Shown here in pieces: positions 37,966-48,684 of a DNA stretch of 60,698 nt; within the stretch, counting starts at the first letter, position 1; every line of letters starts with the position of its first letter. A program made the position numbers and the translations under genes. Source of the stretch: Armatimonadota bacterium (GTDB taxonomy: Bacteria; Sysuimicrobiota; Sysuimicrobiia; Sysuimicrobiales; Humicultoraceae); contig JAVKIA010000015.1 of the NCBI GenBank assembly GCA_031459715.1, positions 1-60,698 of the forward strand, in the 5' to 3' direction. The notes below the pieces were generated by a model, which was given only the letters and a program-made list of their open reading frames with translations, did no database searches and was not told the DNA's origin.

Positions 37966-40947
37966 CTAGCGGGACCGGCCGCGGGCCGCCGCGGAAGAGC
38001 GCACCCGCGCCCCGTCTGTCGACTGCTGGCGGGACGCGGGTGTTCCCACGCCCAGCACGCGCTGCAGGAACTGTCCGGTGTAGGAGTGGGGGACCGTGGC
38101 CACCTCCTCCGGGGTCCCTTCGGCGATGACCTCACCGCCCAGCTCCCCTCCCTCCGGTCCCAGGTCCACGATCCAGTCCGCCGTCTTGATCACATCCAGG
38201 TTGTGCTCGATGACCACCACGGTGTTGCCCGCGTCCACCAGCCGGTGCAGCACCTGGAGGAGCCGCTCCACATCGGCGAAGTGTAGCCCCACCGTGGGCT
38301 CGTCGAGGATGTACAGGGTCTTTCCCGTGTCCCGGCGGGAAAGCTCCGCCGCCAGCTTCACCCGCTGCGCCTCTCCGCCAGAGAGCGTGGTCGCCGGCTG
38401 GCCCAGCTTGATGTAGCCCAGGCCCACGTCGTGCAGGGTCTGCAGCTTCCGTCGGATCCGCGGCACGTGCTCGAAGAAGGCCAGGGCCTCGTCTACGGAC
38501 ATGTCCAGGACATCGGCGATGCTGCGGCCGCGGTAGAGCACCTCCAGCGTCTCCCGGTTGTAGCGCCTGCCGTGACAGACCTCGCAGGGAACGTACACGT
38601 CGGGGAGGAAGTGCATCTCAATGCGCACGATCCCGTCACCCTCGCAGGCCTCGCAGCGGCCTCCGCGCAAGTTAAAGGAGAAGCGGCCCGGCCTGTAGCC
38701 GCGCATGCGCGCATCTGGCGTCTGAGCGAACAGATCCCGGATCAGGTCGAAGGTCTTGGTATACGTAGCCGGGTTGCTGCGCGGCGTGCGGCCGATGGGG
38801 GACTGGTCGATGTTGATCACCTTGTCGATCAGGTGCAGGCCGTCGATACGCTCGTGAGCCCCGGCGCGCAGGCGCGTCCCGTGCAGGGCATGAGCCGCCG
38901 CCCGGTAGAGGATGTCGTCCACCAGGGTGGACTTGCCCGACCCGGAGACGCCGGTGATGCAGACGAAGAGACCGAGGGGGATGCGCACGTCGATGTTCTT
39001 CAGGTTGTGCTCCCTCGCCCCCCGCACGATGAGCGCGCCGCCGCTGCCCGGGCGGCGACGCGCCGGCACCGGAATCTTCCGCCGCCCCGAGAGGTAGAGG
39101 CCGGTGATGGAGTGCGGGTGGCGGGCCACATCCTCAGGCGTGCCGCTGACGACCACAGCGCCCCCCTCCGCCCCCGCGCCCGGTCCGATGTCCACCACCC
39201 AGTCCGCGGAGCGGATGGTCTCCTCGTCGTGTTCCACCACCAGGATGGTGTTGCCCAGGTCGCGCAGGGCCTTCAGCGTGGCGATCAGCCGCTTGTTGTC
39301 CCGCTGGTGCAGGCCCACGCTGGGCTCGTCCAGCACATACAGGACCCCCATCAGCCCCGAGCCGATCTGGGTGGCCAGGCGGATGCGCTGCGCCTCCCCA
39401 CCGGATAGGGTGTTGGCGGTGCGGTCCAGCGTCAGGTAGTCCAGCCCCACGTTCACCATGAAGCCCAGGCGAGCGCGGATCTCCTTGAGGATCTGGTGAG
39501 CGATGAGCTGCTCCCGCTCGCTCAGCGTCAGCCCGGCAAAGAACTGCTGCGCCTGGCGGATGGTCAACGCCGTGAGCTGGGCGATGTTCAGCCCTCCCAC
39601 GCGTACCGCCAGCGACTCGGCCTTCAGCCGGGTGCCGCGGCAGGTGGGGCAGGGCTGCGTGGTCATGAACCGCTCGATCTCCTCGCGGACGTACTCGGAG
39701 TCAGTCTCCTTGTACCGCCGCTCCAGCTGGTTGATCACACCTTCGAAGTAGGTGTCGTAGACGCGCAGGGCTCCCCATTTGTTGTGGTAGCGCACGCGGA
39801 TGGGCTCCTCTGACCCTCGCAGCAGGACCTCGATGAAGGCTTTGGGCAGGCGGCGCAGCGGCGTCTTCATGTCTACCCGGTAGTGCGCGGCCAGGGACTG
39901 CAGCAGTTCGGTGTAGTAGTCGCTGCTACTTTCGGCCCAGGGGACCACCGCCCCATCCAGCAGGGAGCGGTCGCGATCCAGCACCAGGTCGGGGTCGATC
40001 TCCTGCCTGAAGCCCAGCCCCGAGCAGGTGGGACACGCTCCGTAGGGGCTGTTGAAGGAGAAGATCCGCGGCTCGATCTCCGGCAGCACCGTGCCGTGCT
40101 CGGTGCAGGCGAACTGCTGGCTGAAGACCAGCAGCTCGTCGCCGTCTCGGGAGGGCGCGGAGGGGGGTCCTCCGGCTTCCGGGACCTCGTGACTCGCCGT
40201 CGGGCCCGCTCCTGTTCCCCCGCCGTCAGGAAGGACGTGGACGTAGACAATCCCCTGCCCCAGCTTCAGAGCGGTCTCGACCGAATCGGCAAGTCGGGTC
40301 TTCACCTCCGGGTGGATGACGATGCGGTCGACCACGACCTCGATGCTGTGCTTGCGGTTCTTGTCCAGGGGAATCTCCTCGCTCAGGTCGTAGACGCTGC
40401 CGTCCACGCGGACCCGGACGAACCCCTGGCGGCGCAGGTCCTCGAAGAGCTGCCGGTACTCGCCCTTGCGGCCGCGGACGATAGGGCCGAGGACCTGGAT
40501 CCGCGTCCTCTCCGGCAGCCCCAGCACCCGGTCCACGATCTGCTCCCGGGTCTGCCGGGCGATGGGCCGGTCGCACTTGGGACAGTGGGGCTGGCCAATC
40601 CGCGCGTAGAGGAGCCGCAGGTAGTCGTAGATCTCGGTCACGGTCCCCACGGTGGACCGGGGGTTGCGGGGGGCGCCCTTCTGGTCGATGGAGACCGCCG
40701 GGGAGAGGCCTTCGATGTAGTCCACCTCCGGCTTCTCCATCAGCCCCAGGAACTGCCGGGCGTAGGCGGAGAGCGATTCCACGTACTTGCGCTGCCCTTC
40801 AGCGTAGATGGTGTCGAAGGCGAGGGAGGACTTGCCCGATCCGGAAATCCCGGTGAGGACGACAAACTTGTCCCGCGGGATCTCCACGGTGATGTTCTTC
40901 AGGTTGTGCTCGCGCGCTCCGCGCACGATGATGCGGTCCAGCGGCAT
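37966..40947 (-). CDS. uvrA: Excinuclease ABC subunit A
   Basis: 993 residues. Damage-recognition ATPase with two ABC modules: Walker [10 protein letters not shown] (33-41) and a second GVSGSGKST near 660. Signature LSGGEAQRI is present in both halves. Zinc modules are visible as CPKC, CPTC pairs, and CEAC...CEVC around an [11 protein letters not shown] region. The last ~25 residues (Ser/Arg/Ala-rich) extend beyond the usual end. It is the central gene of a uvrC-uvrA-uvrB group, separated from uvrB by a plus-strand orphan. Confidence 0.98.
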   Translation of the reverse strand: MPLDRIIVRGAREHNLKNITVEIPRDKFVVLTGISGSGKSSLAFDTIYAEGQRKYVESLSAYARQFLGLMEKPEVDYIEGLSPAVSIDQKGAPRNPRSTVGTVTEIYDYLRLLYARIGQPHCPKCDRPIARQTREQIVDRVLGLPERTRIQVLGPIVRGRKGEYRQLFEDLRRQGFVRVRVDGSVYDLSEEIPLDKNRKHSIEVVVDRIVIHPEVKTRLADSVETALKLGQGIVYVHVLPDGGGTGAGPTASHEVPEAGGPPSAPSRDGDELLVFSQQFACTEHGTVLPEIEPRIFSFNSPYGACPTCSGLGFRQEIDPDLVLDRDRSLLDGAVVPWAESSSDYYTELLQSLAAHYRVDMKTPLRRLPKAFIEVLLRGSEEPIRVRYHNKWGALRVYDTYFEGVINQLERRYKETDSEYVREEIERFMTTQPCPTCRGTRLKAESLAVRVGGLNIAQLTALTIRQAQQFFAGLTLSEREQLIAHQILKEIRARLGFMVNVGLDYLTLDRTANTLSGGEAQRIRLATQIGSGLMGVLYVLDEPSVGLHQRDNKRLIATLKALRDLGNTILVVEHDEETIRSADWVVDIGPGAGAEGGAVVVSGTPEDVARHPHSITGLYLSGRRKIPVPARRRPGSGGALIVRGAREHNLKNIDVRIPLGLFVCITGVSGSGKSTLVDDILYRAAAHALHGTRLRAGAHERIDGLHLIDKVINIDQSPIGRTPRSNPATYTKTFDLIRDLFAQTPDARMRGYRPGRFSFNLRGGRCEACEGDGIVRIEMHFLPDVYVPCEVCHGRRYNRETLEVLYRGRSIADVLDMSVDEALAFFEHVPRIRRKLQTLHDVGLGYIKLGQPATTLSGGEAQRVKLAAELSRRDTGKTLYILDEPTVGLHFADVERLLQVLHRLVDAGNTVVVIEHNLDVIKTADWIVDLGPEGGELGGEVIAEGTPEEVATVPHSYTGQFLQRVLGVGTPASRQQSTDGARVRSSAAARGRSR

Positions 40948-41162
40948 GGTCTCTTCGGCGCTCTACGACCCTGCTCAGGAACTCAAGTCATTATTTTCTC
41001 AAGCTTGCCGGGCCGCCGTCCAGTCAGGTCTCAGGGCGCCAGTGGCAGCCCTCCAGCACCCCCGGGCCCTGGTCTCCGCGCCGCCCGCAGATGGCGGCGG
41101 CGGAGACGCCGCCGCAGGAGGACTGGGCCGGCGCGCGGACGAACAGCTGCGCAGATCGCCCC

Positions 41163-42056
41163 ATGCGGCGCGCCCTCCTTACCCTGGTGCTGGTTATCCT
41201 CCTCGGGACTCCCGGCCGCGCCGCCGCCCTCACTGTGGTGGTCGACCCCTCCCGCCTGGGGCTGTTGGAGGCCCGCCAGGCCGCCGTCCTGGCGCCTGAG
41301 GGGTACGAGGTCACCTACCTGCTGCGGCCCCCGGGCGAGCAGCGGTTCACGCTGGCCTGCTGGGCGTGCCTGGATGCGGAGTTCGTGGAAGTGGTACTCA
41401 CCCTGGCGGGGGCCGACCTGGTCGAGGCCCGCACGCGGCGGCCGGCGGATGCAGCGGCCCTGGTCATCCGGCCGGGGCCGGGCGGGGCCGCCGCTTTCTG
41501 GGACGTCTACCTGGGCAGCGAGCGCGTCCCCCCGCCTCCGGCTCCGGAGGAGGTCGCCCGCCGCCAGGCCGCAGCGGCCCCGCTCCTGGACAGGGCTCGC
41601 GAGGCTCTGGGTCTTGTCGGATTCACCGGGGGCCCGGCGCGGATTGCCCTGCAACTGCGGCAAGGGGCGGACCTCATCCTGCGGGCGGACGAGGCGGACG
41701 GGTCCACGGTCTACACCCTGGCCGCCCTGGCCACCCCCGACCTCGCGGAGAGCCTGGAGGTGGCCCGCAGTGCCGAACGGTGGCGCCTGGAGGTGCAGCC
41801 GGATCTCCTGGCGATCACGTGGGAGACGTTCGGCCAGCCGGCCAACAGGACGAGGCTTCTTCGCCTGAGCGTGGACGGATGGGGGGAGGGGACGGTGGAA
41901 ACGGTCACCTTTCCCGGGGGCAGCCGGGTCCTGCAACCCCTGGCGCGGGACCAGGCCGAGGAGATCCTTCGCGGGGGACTGCAGGAGCTGGTCCGCGCAC
42001 GCCACCGCTTCGCCCTGGGCCTGGGCCGCGACCTCTCCGCGTACCGCCTTCCCTGA
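41163..42056 (+). CDS. Secreted protein of unknown function
   Basis: 297 residues starting [22 protein letters not shown], a clear signal peptide likely cleaved near residue 22, which is why I choose this ATG over one 24 codons upstream. The mature protein contains two cysteines close together (LACWACLD), a proline-rich stretch ([13 protein letters not shown]) and mixed beta/alpha segments. The C-terminus has [19 protein letters not shown] recognise no family. It is the only plus-strand gene between uvrA and uvrB, with its own upstream gap shared with uvrA. Confidence 0.7.
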   Translation: MRRALLTLVLVILLGTPGRAAALTVVVDPSRLGLLEARQAAVLAPEGYEVTYLLRPPGEQRFTLACWACLDAEFVEVVLTLAGADLVEARTRRPADAAALVIRPGPGGAAAFWDVYLGSERVPPPPAPEEVARRQAAAAPLLDRAREALGLVGFTGGPARIALQLRQGADLILRADEADGSTVYTLAALATPDLAESLEVARSAERWRLEVQPDLLAITWETFGQPANRTRLLRLSVDGWGEGTVETVTFPGGSRVLQPLARDQAEEILRGGLQELVRARHRFALGLGRDLSAYRLP

Positions 42057-42207
42057 CCCCGGCGCTTCACCCCCAGACGACGCGGGGAGAGAGGGAGTCT
42101 GCCGCCCCATCGCCATCCCTCCGGGCGTCGCCAGCCCGCCCCAGAAGTTCACCGCCGCAAGTTTCCAGGGCCTCGGGCCGCGCGGCCCAGGAATTCTTGA
42201 ATGCGCC

Positions 42208-44337
42208 CTAGTGCCGCCGCGCTCCCCGCCGGGCGCTCGGCGGGCCCCTCCGCCGTCCCCCCCCGCGAAGGCCGGTGGCGAAGAAGGGCTCTCCCAGCCC
42301 GCGGCGCAGCTCGGCCACCTGATCGCGCAGCGCGGCGGCCTTCTCGAACTCCAGGTTGGCGGCCGCCCGGCGCATCTCCCGTTCCAGCGCCTCGATGGTC
42401 TGCTCCAGCTCCTGGGGGGAGAGCATCAGCAGGCGGGCCACGTCCCAGGGCACCTTGCCTCGCTGGCTCTCCGCCAGCTTGATCAACTCCTGGGCGGTGA
42501 GCACCTCCGTAGAGGGCTGGTAGCTCTCGATCTCCTCGGCCACCTGCTGGATGTCGATCAGGTCGCGAATCGGCTTGGTGACGGACCGGGGGGTGATCCC
42601 GTGCTCCTGGTTGTAGCGCACCTGGATCTCCCGGCGGCGGTTGGTCTCGGCGATGGCCCGTTGCATGGACTCCGTGACCTCGTCGGCGTAGAGGAGCACC
42701 CGGCCGGAGACGTGACGTGCCGCCCGCCCCATGGTCTGGATCAGAGAGGTCTCGGAGCGGAGAAAGCCCTCCCTGTCGGCGTCCAGGATGGCCACCAGCG
42801 ACACCTCGGGCAGGTCCAGCCCCTCCCGCAGCAGGTTGATCCCCACCAGGACGTCGTAGGTACCCAGGCGCAGGTCTTTGAGGATCTGCACCCGCTCCAG
42901 CGTCTCCACCTCGGAGTGCAGGTAGTGTACCTTCAGGCCCATCTCCTGCAAGTAGGCCGAGAGGTCCTCGGCCATCCGCTTGGTCAGCGTGGTGACCAGG
43001 GTACGCTCCCCCTTCTCCACCTGAGCCTTGATCTCGGCCATCAGGTCGTCGATCTGGCCGCGGGCCGGCCGCACCTCCACGTAGGGGTCCACCAGCCCCG
43101 TGGGACGGACGATCTGCTCCACCACCTTCTGGCTGACCTCGTATTCGAACGGCCCGGGGGTGGCCGAGACGAAGACCACCTGGCTGATCAACGCGTCGAA
43201 CTCCTCCCAGGAGAGGGGGCGGTTGTCCAGGGCGGAGGGCAGGCGGAATCCGTAATCCACCAGGTTGGTCTTGCGGGAGCGGTCTCCCTCCAGCATCCCC
43301 TTGATCTGCGGCACGGTGACGTGGCTCTCGTCGATGAACATGAGGAAGTCCCGGGGGAAGTAGTCGAGGAGGCATCCCGGCCGCTCCCCCGGCGCCCGCC
43401 CGTCCAGGTGCCGCGAGTAGTTCTCGATGCCGGGGCAGGTGCCGGTCTCCCGCAGCAGCTCCATGTCGTAGCGGGTGCGGAATTCCAGCCGCTGCGCCTC
43501 CAGCAGCTTTCCCTGAGCCCGGAACCAGGCCACCCGCTCCTGCAGCTCCGCCTCGATGGTCCCTAGAGCGCGCTCCAGCCGCTCCTCTGTGGTCACCCAG
43601 TGCCTGGCCGGCCAGATAGCCACCACCGGCTTCTCCTCCAGGATCTCGCCGGTGAGGGGGTCGACCTCCATGATTCGGTCCACCTCGTCGCCGAACAGCT
43701 CCACGCGCACCGCCCGCTCCTCGTAGGCGGGGTGGATCTCGATGACGTCGCCGCGCACGCGGAAGCGGCCCCGGGCAAAGTCGATGTCGTTGCGCTCGTA
43801 CTGGATGTCCACCAGCCGTCGCAGGATGTCCTCCCGGGTCCGCCGCTCGCCACGGCGGAGCAGCAGCATGACCTCCTTGTAGTCCTCGGGCCGGCCCAGG
43901 CCGTAGATGCAGGAGACAGAGGCCACGACGATGACGTCGCGCCGCTCCATCAGCGCCTTGGTGGCGGCGTGCCGCAGCCGGTCGATCTCGTCGTTGATGG
44001 AGGCGTCCTTGGCAATGTAGAGGTCCGTCTGTGGGACGTACGCCTCCGGCTGGTAGTAGTCGTAGTAGGAGACGAAGTAGCGGACGGCGTTTTCCGGGAA
44101 GAACTGGCGGAACTCGCTGTAGAGCTGCGCGGCCAGGGTCTTGTTGTGGGCGATGACCAGGGTGGGGCGCTGCAGCCGCTCGATCACCCTGGCCATGGTG
44201 TAGGTTTTCCCGCTGCCGGTAACCCCCAGCAGTGTCTGGTAGCGGTTTCCCGCCTGCAGGCTGGCCACCAGCTCCTCGATGGCCTTGGGCTGGTCACCCC
44301 GGGGCTGCATCTCGGTGAGCATCCTGAACACGGCCAT
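42208..44337 (-). CDS. uvrB: Excinuclease ABC subunit B
   Basis: 709 residues. Walker A GVTGSGKT (38-45), the beta-hairpin region [12 protein letters not shown] that clamps damaged DNA, helicase motifs with FIDESH and QTMGRAARH, and a C-terminal UVR domain ([22 protein letters not shown]) that binds UvrC. The tail after it is Arg/Gly-rich. The ATG lies 7-12 bases after an AT-rich stretch with TAAGAT, a possible -10; I find no Gram-positive-type LexA box. Confidence 0.98.
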   Translation of the reverse strand: MAVFRMLTEMQPRGDQPKAIEELVASLQAGNRYQTLLGVTGSGKTYTMARVIERLQRPTLVIAHNKTLAAQLYSEFRQFFPENAVRYFVSYYDYYQPEAYVPQTDLYIAKDASINDEIDRLRHAATKALMERRDVIVVASVSCIYGLGRPEDYKEVMLLLRRGERRTREDILRRLVDIQYERNDIDFARGRFRVRGDVIEIHPAYEERAVRVELFGDEVDRIMEVDPLTGEILEEKPVVAIWPARHWVTTEERLERALGTIEAELQERVAWFRAQGKLLEAQRLEFRTRYDMELLRETGTCPGIENYSRHLDGRAPGERPGCLLDYFPRDFLMFIDESHVTVPQIKGMLEGDRSRKTNLVDYGFRLPSALDNRPLSWEEFDALISQVVFVSATPGPFEYEVSQKVVEQIVRPTGLVDPYVEVRPARGQIDDLMAEIKAQVEKGERTLVTTLTKRMAEDLSAYLQEMGLKVHYLHSEVETLERVQILKDLRLGTYDVLVGINLLREGLDLPEVSLVAILDADREGFLRSETSLIQTMGRAARHVSGRVLLYADEVTESMQRAIAETNRRREIQVRYNQEHGITPRSVTKPIRDLIDIQQVAEEIESYQPSTEVLTAQELIKLAESQRGKVPWDVARLLMLSPQELEQTIEALEREMRRAAANLEFEKAAALRDQVAELRRGLGEPFFATGLRGGGRRRGPPSARRGARRH

Positions 44338-44398
44338 AAAACAATCTTAGCACCCCATCGGGCACCCGGGTGGAGCGCCCCTCCTGGACCTCCCCCGG

Positions 44399-44421
44399 CG
44401 CCGGGTCTGCCGGACCCGGCG
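44399..44421 (+). promoter_or_regulatory. GC-rich hairpin in the uvrB-cspA divergent region
   Basis: Perfect 9-bp arms CGCCGGGTC and GACCCGGCG around a 5-base loop, about 125 bases before the cold-shock gene. It could be part of a structured 5' leader of the cold-shock mRNA or a binding site for the divergent pair. The promoter itself is not clear, so whether the stem is transcribed is unknown. Confidence 0.4.
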
Positions 44422-44546
44422 GAGGTGGGCGGAAACCCCCTGGGGGTGGATGGCTAAGCCCCGCCCGCCGGTAGGGTTGGGCCCCTCTCCTGGCGAAACA
44501 TACGGGGCCGGACGACCGACTGTCCGGGAAAGGACGGGGGAGAGGT

Positions 44547-44750
44547 ATGCCCAGGGGAACCGTTAAGTGGTTCAACGCCGAGAAGGGGTACGGGTTCATC
44601 ACACCCGATGAGGGAGGCAAGGACGTCTTCGTGCACCACTCGGCCATTCAGATGGAGGGGTATCGCACCCTCTCGGAAGGGCAGAAGGTAGAGTACGAGA
44701 TCACACAGGGACAGAAGGGACCTCAGGCCGCGAACGTCCGCCCGATCTAG
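44547..44750 (+). CDS. Cold-shock domain protein
   Basis: 67-residue single-stranded nucleic-acid-binding protein. Both RNP motifs are intact: KGYGFITP and VFVHHSAI. The N-terminus [11 protein letters not shown] and length match the CspA family. GGGGGAGAGG precedes the ATG. Upstream is a 209-base region shared with uvrB with strong secondary-structure potential, as in cold-shock mRNAs. A SLOG-family gene follows after 18 bases. Confidence 0.97.
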   Translation: MPRGTVKWFNAEKGYGFITPDEGGKDVFVHHSAIQMEGYRTLSEGQKVEYEITQGQKGPQAANVRPI

Positions 44751-44768
44751 TTTCCCCTCCGGGAACTG

Positions 44769-45275
44769 ATGCAGGGTCGTCCGCAGCGACCGATCCGCAT
44801 TGCCGTGATCGGGGAGCGGCAGACGTCCGCCCCCCTGGCTGAGGCGGCCGAAATCATCGGCCGGGAGATCGCCAGGCGGGGCGGCATTCTCATCTGCGGG
44901 GGGATGACGGGGGTGATGGAGGCGGCGGCGCGGGGCGCGGCCGCCGCAGGGGGCGTGGTCGTCGGCATCCTGCCCAGCGCCTCCGCAGAGGAGGGTAATC
45001 CCTACCTGACGATTCCCATCCCCACGGGCATGGATGAAGCGCGCAACGTCATCATCGCGCGGTCTGCCGAGGCGGTCATCGCCGTGGGCGGCGGGTACGG
45101 GACCCTCTCGGAGATCGGGCACGCATTGAACCTGGGTGTGCCCGTGGTCGGACTGGACACCTGGCAGGTGCGCCGGGAGGGCCTACCCGCCGACCCCATC
45201 CGCCGGGCACAGGACCCGCAGGAGGCTGTGGCCTGGGCCTGGGAACAGGCGCTGGCCCGCCGGGGCCGGGGCTAG
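44769..45275 (+). CDS. TIGR00725-like SLOG/LOG-superfamily protein
   Basis: 168 residues of Rossmann type. RIAVIGERQTSAPLAEAA at the start, ICGGMTGVMEAAARGA near 42-58 and a GGGYGTLSEIGHAL phosphate-binding turn near 107-120 match the TIGR00725/SLOG group, relatives of LOG cytokinin-activating and Smf/DprA nucleotide-binding proteins. The function of bacterial TIGR00725 proteins is unknown; nucleotide or nucleotide-derivative binding is the family expectation. It is probably cotranscribed with the cold-shock gene. It ends 35 bases from the convergent coaE. Confidence 0.85.
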   Translation: MQGRPQRPIRIAVIGERQTSAPLAEAAEIIGREIARRGGILICGGMTGVMEAAARGAAAAGGVVVGILPSASAEEGNPYLTIPIPTGMDEARNVIIARSAEAVIAVGGGYGTLSEIGHALNLGVPVVGLDTWQVRREGLPADPIRRAQDPQEAVAWAWEQALARRGRG

Positions 45276-45310
45276 CCGGGCTCTGGGCGGCGATCGGCCT
45301 CTCTGCCTGG

Positions 45311-45943
45311 TCAGCCTCCCCGGGGGTCAGCGGGGCTGGCCCGGAGCCGTCGCCACAGTGCCTCCACCTGGCGGCGGGTCTCTTCCGGCGTGCCGCTGTT
45401 GTCGATGACCCAGTCGGCCTCCGCCACCTTCTCCCGCAGCGGCCGCTGCGCGGCCAGACGCTGGCGGGCTTCCTCCTCACTGATCCCCTCACGGCGGCAC
45501 AGACGGGCAAGCTGCGTGGTCTCGTCTACGGCCACGACGATCACCCCCTCCAGGGGGAAGGCGTCCCGGGGCGCGGTATCCAGCAGCAGGGGGATGTCCA
45601 GGACGATGACCGCATCCGCTGGTAGCCACCGCTGCAGGCGGGCTAGCTCGCGGCGCAGCAGGACCCGGATACGCGGGTGGGTGATCTCGTTGAGGCGACG
45701 GCGCGCCGCCGGATCGGCGTAGATCCAAGAGGCCAGGCGGGCACGGTCGATCCGCCCGTCGGGCTGCAGGACCCCCGGGCCGAAGGCGGCCACCACCTCC
45801 CGGTACGCCTCCGTACCCGGCTCCATCACCTCGCGGGCCAGGGCGTCGGCGCTGATAACCACCGCCCCCAGCTGGCGGAGGATGGCGGCCACGGTGCTCT
45901 TGCCGCTGGCCAGCCCGCCGGTGAGCCCGACGACCCTGGCCAT
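45311..45943 (-). CDS. coaE: Dephospho-CoA kinase
   Basis: Last step of CoA synthesis, ATP-dependent phosphorylation of the ribose 3'-OH. 210 residues with P-loop GGLASGKST (8-16), a conserved DALAREV segment and HPRIR. The lid region is LCRREGISEEEARQRLAAQ. The ATG overlaps the polA stop by one base (TGATG). polA-coaE adjacency is common in Gram-positive-like bacteria. Confidence 0.96.
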   Translation of the reverse strand: MARVVGLTGGLASGKSTVAAILRQLGAVVISADALAREVMEPGTEAYREVVAAFGPGVLQPDGRIDRARLASWIYADPAARRRLNEITHPRIRVLLRRELARLQRWLPADAVIVLDIPLLLDTAPRDAFPLEGVIVVAVDETTQLARLCRREGISEEEARQRLAAQRPLREKVAEADWVIDNSGTPEETRRQVEALWRRLRASPADPRGG

Positions 45944-48552
45944 CAGGGGGATAGCGGCGTCATGTCCCGCCAGTTGGGGCCAGCTCTGGCCTCCGTCTTC
46001 AGGGGAACCTTCAGCGGGTAGGCCTGGCTCATCACCTCCTGGATGGCCCGGGCGGCCTCCCGCACCTGCGCCGCCGGCACCTCGAAGAGCAGCTCGTCGT
46101 GGATCTGCAGGATCAGGCGCACCGCCGGATGGCGGGGGAGCACCTCCCGGGCGACCTCCACCATGGCTTTCTTGATGATGTCAGCGCTGCTGCCCTGGAT
46201 GGGGGTGTTGATGGCCGTGCGCTCGGCGGCCTCGCGCACCACGCGGTTGCGGGAGAAGAGGTCGGGGAGGTAGCGGCGACGGTTCAGCAGGGTGGTGACG
46301 TAGCCGTCGCGCCGCGCCTGCTCCACGATGCGGGTCATATACGCCCGCACCTGTGGGTAGCGGGCATAGTAGCGCTCGATGTACTGTCTGGCCTCCGCCT
46401 TGCCGATCCCCAGTTGCGCCGCCAGCCCGAACTCGCTCATGCCGTAGGCCACGCCGAAGACGATGGTCTTGGCCCGCCGCCGCAGGTCGGGTGTGACCTG
46501 GTCCCGCGGCACGTTGAACACTTCGGCCGCCGTCACCGCGTGCACGTCGTCGTCGCGGGCGAAGGCGGCCAGCAGGCCCGGGTCCTCGGTAATGTGGGCC
46601 AGGACGCGCAGGTCGATCTGGGAGTAGTCCACGCCCAGCAGCAGGGCGCCGTCGCCCGGGATGATGGCGCGGCGAATCCGCCGCCCCACCTCGGTGCGGA
46701 TGGGAATGTTCTGCAGGTTGGGCTCGGTGCTGGAGAGACGGCCGGTGGCTGCCAGAGTCTGATTGAAGGTGGTGTGGACCCGGCCGGTGCGGGGGTCGAC
46801 CAGCCGCGGCAGGACGTCCACGTAGGTGTTCTTCAGCTTGACCAGCTCGCGATACTCCACCACCTTCGCGGCGATCTCGTGCTGGGCGGCCAGATACTCC
46901 AGCACCTCCTGGTCCGTGGAGAGGCCCGTCTTGGTCTTCTTCAGCGCCGGGAGCTGCAGCCGCTGGAAGAGGACGAAGGCCAGTTGCTTGGGGCTGCTGA
47001 TGTTGAACTCCATCCCCGCCAGCCGGTAGATCTCGGTGGCCAGCCCGTCGATCTGCCGCACCAGCTCCCGGTCCAGCTCCTGCAGGCAGGGGATGTCCAC
47101 TTTCACCCCGGCACGCTCCATCTCCGCCAGCACCACGGTCAGCGGCATCTCGATGTGCTGGAACAGCCCGGTAAGCTCCCGCTCCCGCAGTCGCTCCTCC
47201 AGGAGCGGCCGCAGGCGGAGCAGAGCGTCTGCCGCCCGGCAGGCCGGCTGCGGGCCGCGCAGCGGCAGCGCCTCCTCCCCCTCTCCCTCCAGCCGCCAGT
47301 GCAGGTACTCCCAGGCTGCGCTCTGCAGGGTGTGGGTCCGCTTCCCCGGGTTAAGCAGGTAGGCGGCCAGGGCCACATCGAAGTCCCACCCTCCCGGCCG
47401 CACGCCCTGGCGCACCAGCAGGTGGTAGTCGCCCTTGGCGTCGCCGGTGACCTTGCGCACCGAGGGATCGGCCAGCCAGGCCGCCAGCTCGTTGGGGATC
47501 CGGCCGTCGAGGGGCAGGAAGCGGGCCCTCCCCTCCCGCCCGGCGACAGCGATCCCGGTGAGTGTGGCGGTCAGCGGATGCTCGGGCGTGTGCACCAGCA
47601 CCACGCCGGCCTCGCCCCGCTGGCGCACCTCTGCCAGCAACCCCTCCGGGGAGCTGACCACCTGGTATTCCCCCTGCGGTGGGGCCTGCGGCGGTGCCGT
47701 CCCCAGGCGCTCCAGGAGGGTCTTGAACTCCAGGTCGCGGAAGAGGGCCGTCAGCCGCTCCCGATCCGGCGGATGCCGCCGCAGCTCCTCCCAGCTCCAG
47801 GCCAGCGGTACCTCCACCACCGTTGCCAGGTGCTTGCTCTGCCGGATCTGTGCGGCGTGGGCGGCCAGCCGCTCCCGCAGCCGGGGGGGTGCCTCTTCCA
47901 GCCGCTGCAGCAGCGCTTCCACGGAACCAAACTGAGCCACCAGCGCACTGGCGCTCTTCTCACCAATGCCGGGCACCCCCGGGATGTTGTCCGTGGGATC
48001 CCCCTTCAGCGCCTTGAAGTCCGGGAGCTGGGCGGGAGCGAAGCCGAAGCGCTGGCGCACGGCCGCCTCGTCGTAGACGGTGGTCTCCGTGATGCCACGG
48101 CTGGTGATCATGACGCGGATACCCGGCCGCACGATCTGCAGCAGGTCCAGGTCGCCGCTCACGATGAGGACGTCTATCTCCTCGGCCACGGCGCGCCGGG
48201 CCAGGGTGGCGATAACGTCTTCCGCCTCGTAGCCTTCCATCTCGAACATGGGGATGCGCAGGGCCTGCAGGATCTCCTTGCTCAGCGCCAGCTGCGGCCG
48301 CAGGTCGTCGGGCATGCGCTCACGCTGCGCCTTGTAGGCGGCGTAGGCCCTGTGCCGAAAGGTGGGGACGGGCCTGTCGAAGGCGGCGGCAGCGTAATCC
48401 GGCTGCTCCTCCTCCAGCACCTTGAGCAGCATATTGGCGAAGCCGTAGACCGCGTTGGTCGGCCGGCCGTCGCTGGTGGTGAAGTAGGGGAGGGCGAAGA
48501 AGGCGCGGTAGACCAGACCGTTGGTATCCAGGAGGACCAGCTTCCCGGTCAC
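45943..48552 (-). CDS. polA: DNA polymerase I, proofreading motif absent
   Basis: 869 residues. N-terminal 5'-3' exonuclease (LVLLDTNGLVYRAFFALP, then the KALKGDPTDNIPGVPGIGEKSA helix-hairpin region), a vestigial 3'-5' exonuclease region (about 300-460) and the family-A polymerase: motif A DYSQIDLRVLAH, O-helix RRRAKTIVFGVAYG, motif C IHDELLFEVP. In the exonuclease region the DxE metal-binding motif is missing (the strand reads VVLVHTPEH), so proofreading is probably lost, as in Thermus and some Bacillus enzymes. The start is a GTG about 20 bases after a -10-like element. Confidence 0.97.
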   Translation of the reverse strand: MTGKLVLLDTNGLVYRAFFALPYFTTSDGRPTNAVYGFANMLLKVLEEEQPDYAAAAFDRPVPTFRHRAYAAYKAQRERMPDDLRPQLALSKEILQALRIPMFEMEGYEAEDVIATLARRAVAEEIDVLIVSGDLDLLQIVRPGIRVMITSRGITETTVYDEAAVRQRFGFAPAQLPDFKALKGDPTDNIPGVPGIGEKSASALVAQFGSVEALLQRLEEAPPRLRERLAAHAAQIRQSKHLATVVEVPLAWSWEELRRHPPDRERLTALFRDLEFKTLLERLGTAPPQAPPQGEYQVVSSPEGLLAEVRQRGEAGVVLVHTPEHPLTATLTGIAVAGREGRARFLPLDGRIPNELAAWLADPSVRKVTGDAKGDYHLLVRQGVRPGGWDFDVALAAYLLNPGKRTHTLQSAAWEYLHWRLEGEGEEALPLRGPQPACRAADALLRLRPLLEERLRERELTGLFQHIEMPLTVVLAEMERAGVKVDIPCLQELDRELVRQIDGLATEIYRLAGMEFNISSPKQLAFVLFQRLQLPALKKTKTGLSTDQEVLEYLAAQHEIAAKVVEYRELVKLKNTYVDVLPRLVDPRTGRVHTTFNQTLAATGRLSSTEPNLQNIPIRTEVGRRIRRAIIPGDGALLLGVDYSQIDLRVLAHITEDPGLLAAFARDDDVHAVTAAEVFNVPRDQVTPDLRRRAKTIVFGVAYGMSEFGLAAQLGIGKAEARQYIERYYARYPQVRAYMTRIVEQARRDGYVTTLLNRRRYLPDLFSRNRVVREAAERTAINTPIQGSSADIIKKAMVEVAREVLPRHPAVRLILQIHDELLFEVPAAQVREAARAIQEVMSQAYPLKVPLKTEARAGPNWRDMTPLSP

Positions 48553-48570
48553 CAGGAAATCACCCGGACC

Positions 48571-48579
48571 AGTATAGCA
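48571..48579 (-). promoter_or_regulatory. Extended -10 promoter element of polA-coaE
   Basis: The minus strand reads TGCTATACT, an extended -10 (TGn plus a five-of-six TATAAT) about 20 bases before the polA GTG. No -35 match at 16-18 bases upstream. The short distance implies a very short leader. Confidence 0.4.
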
Positions 48580-48684
48580 ACCGCCTGTACGCAGACGGGG
48601 GCGGCGGGCACAGCCTGTGTCCTCACAGGGTGCGCGGTCCCCGGGCGGCCCCGGTCCCGCGGCCCGGGTAGCGGCGGAGGGTCC

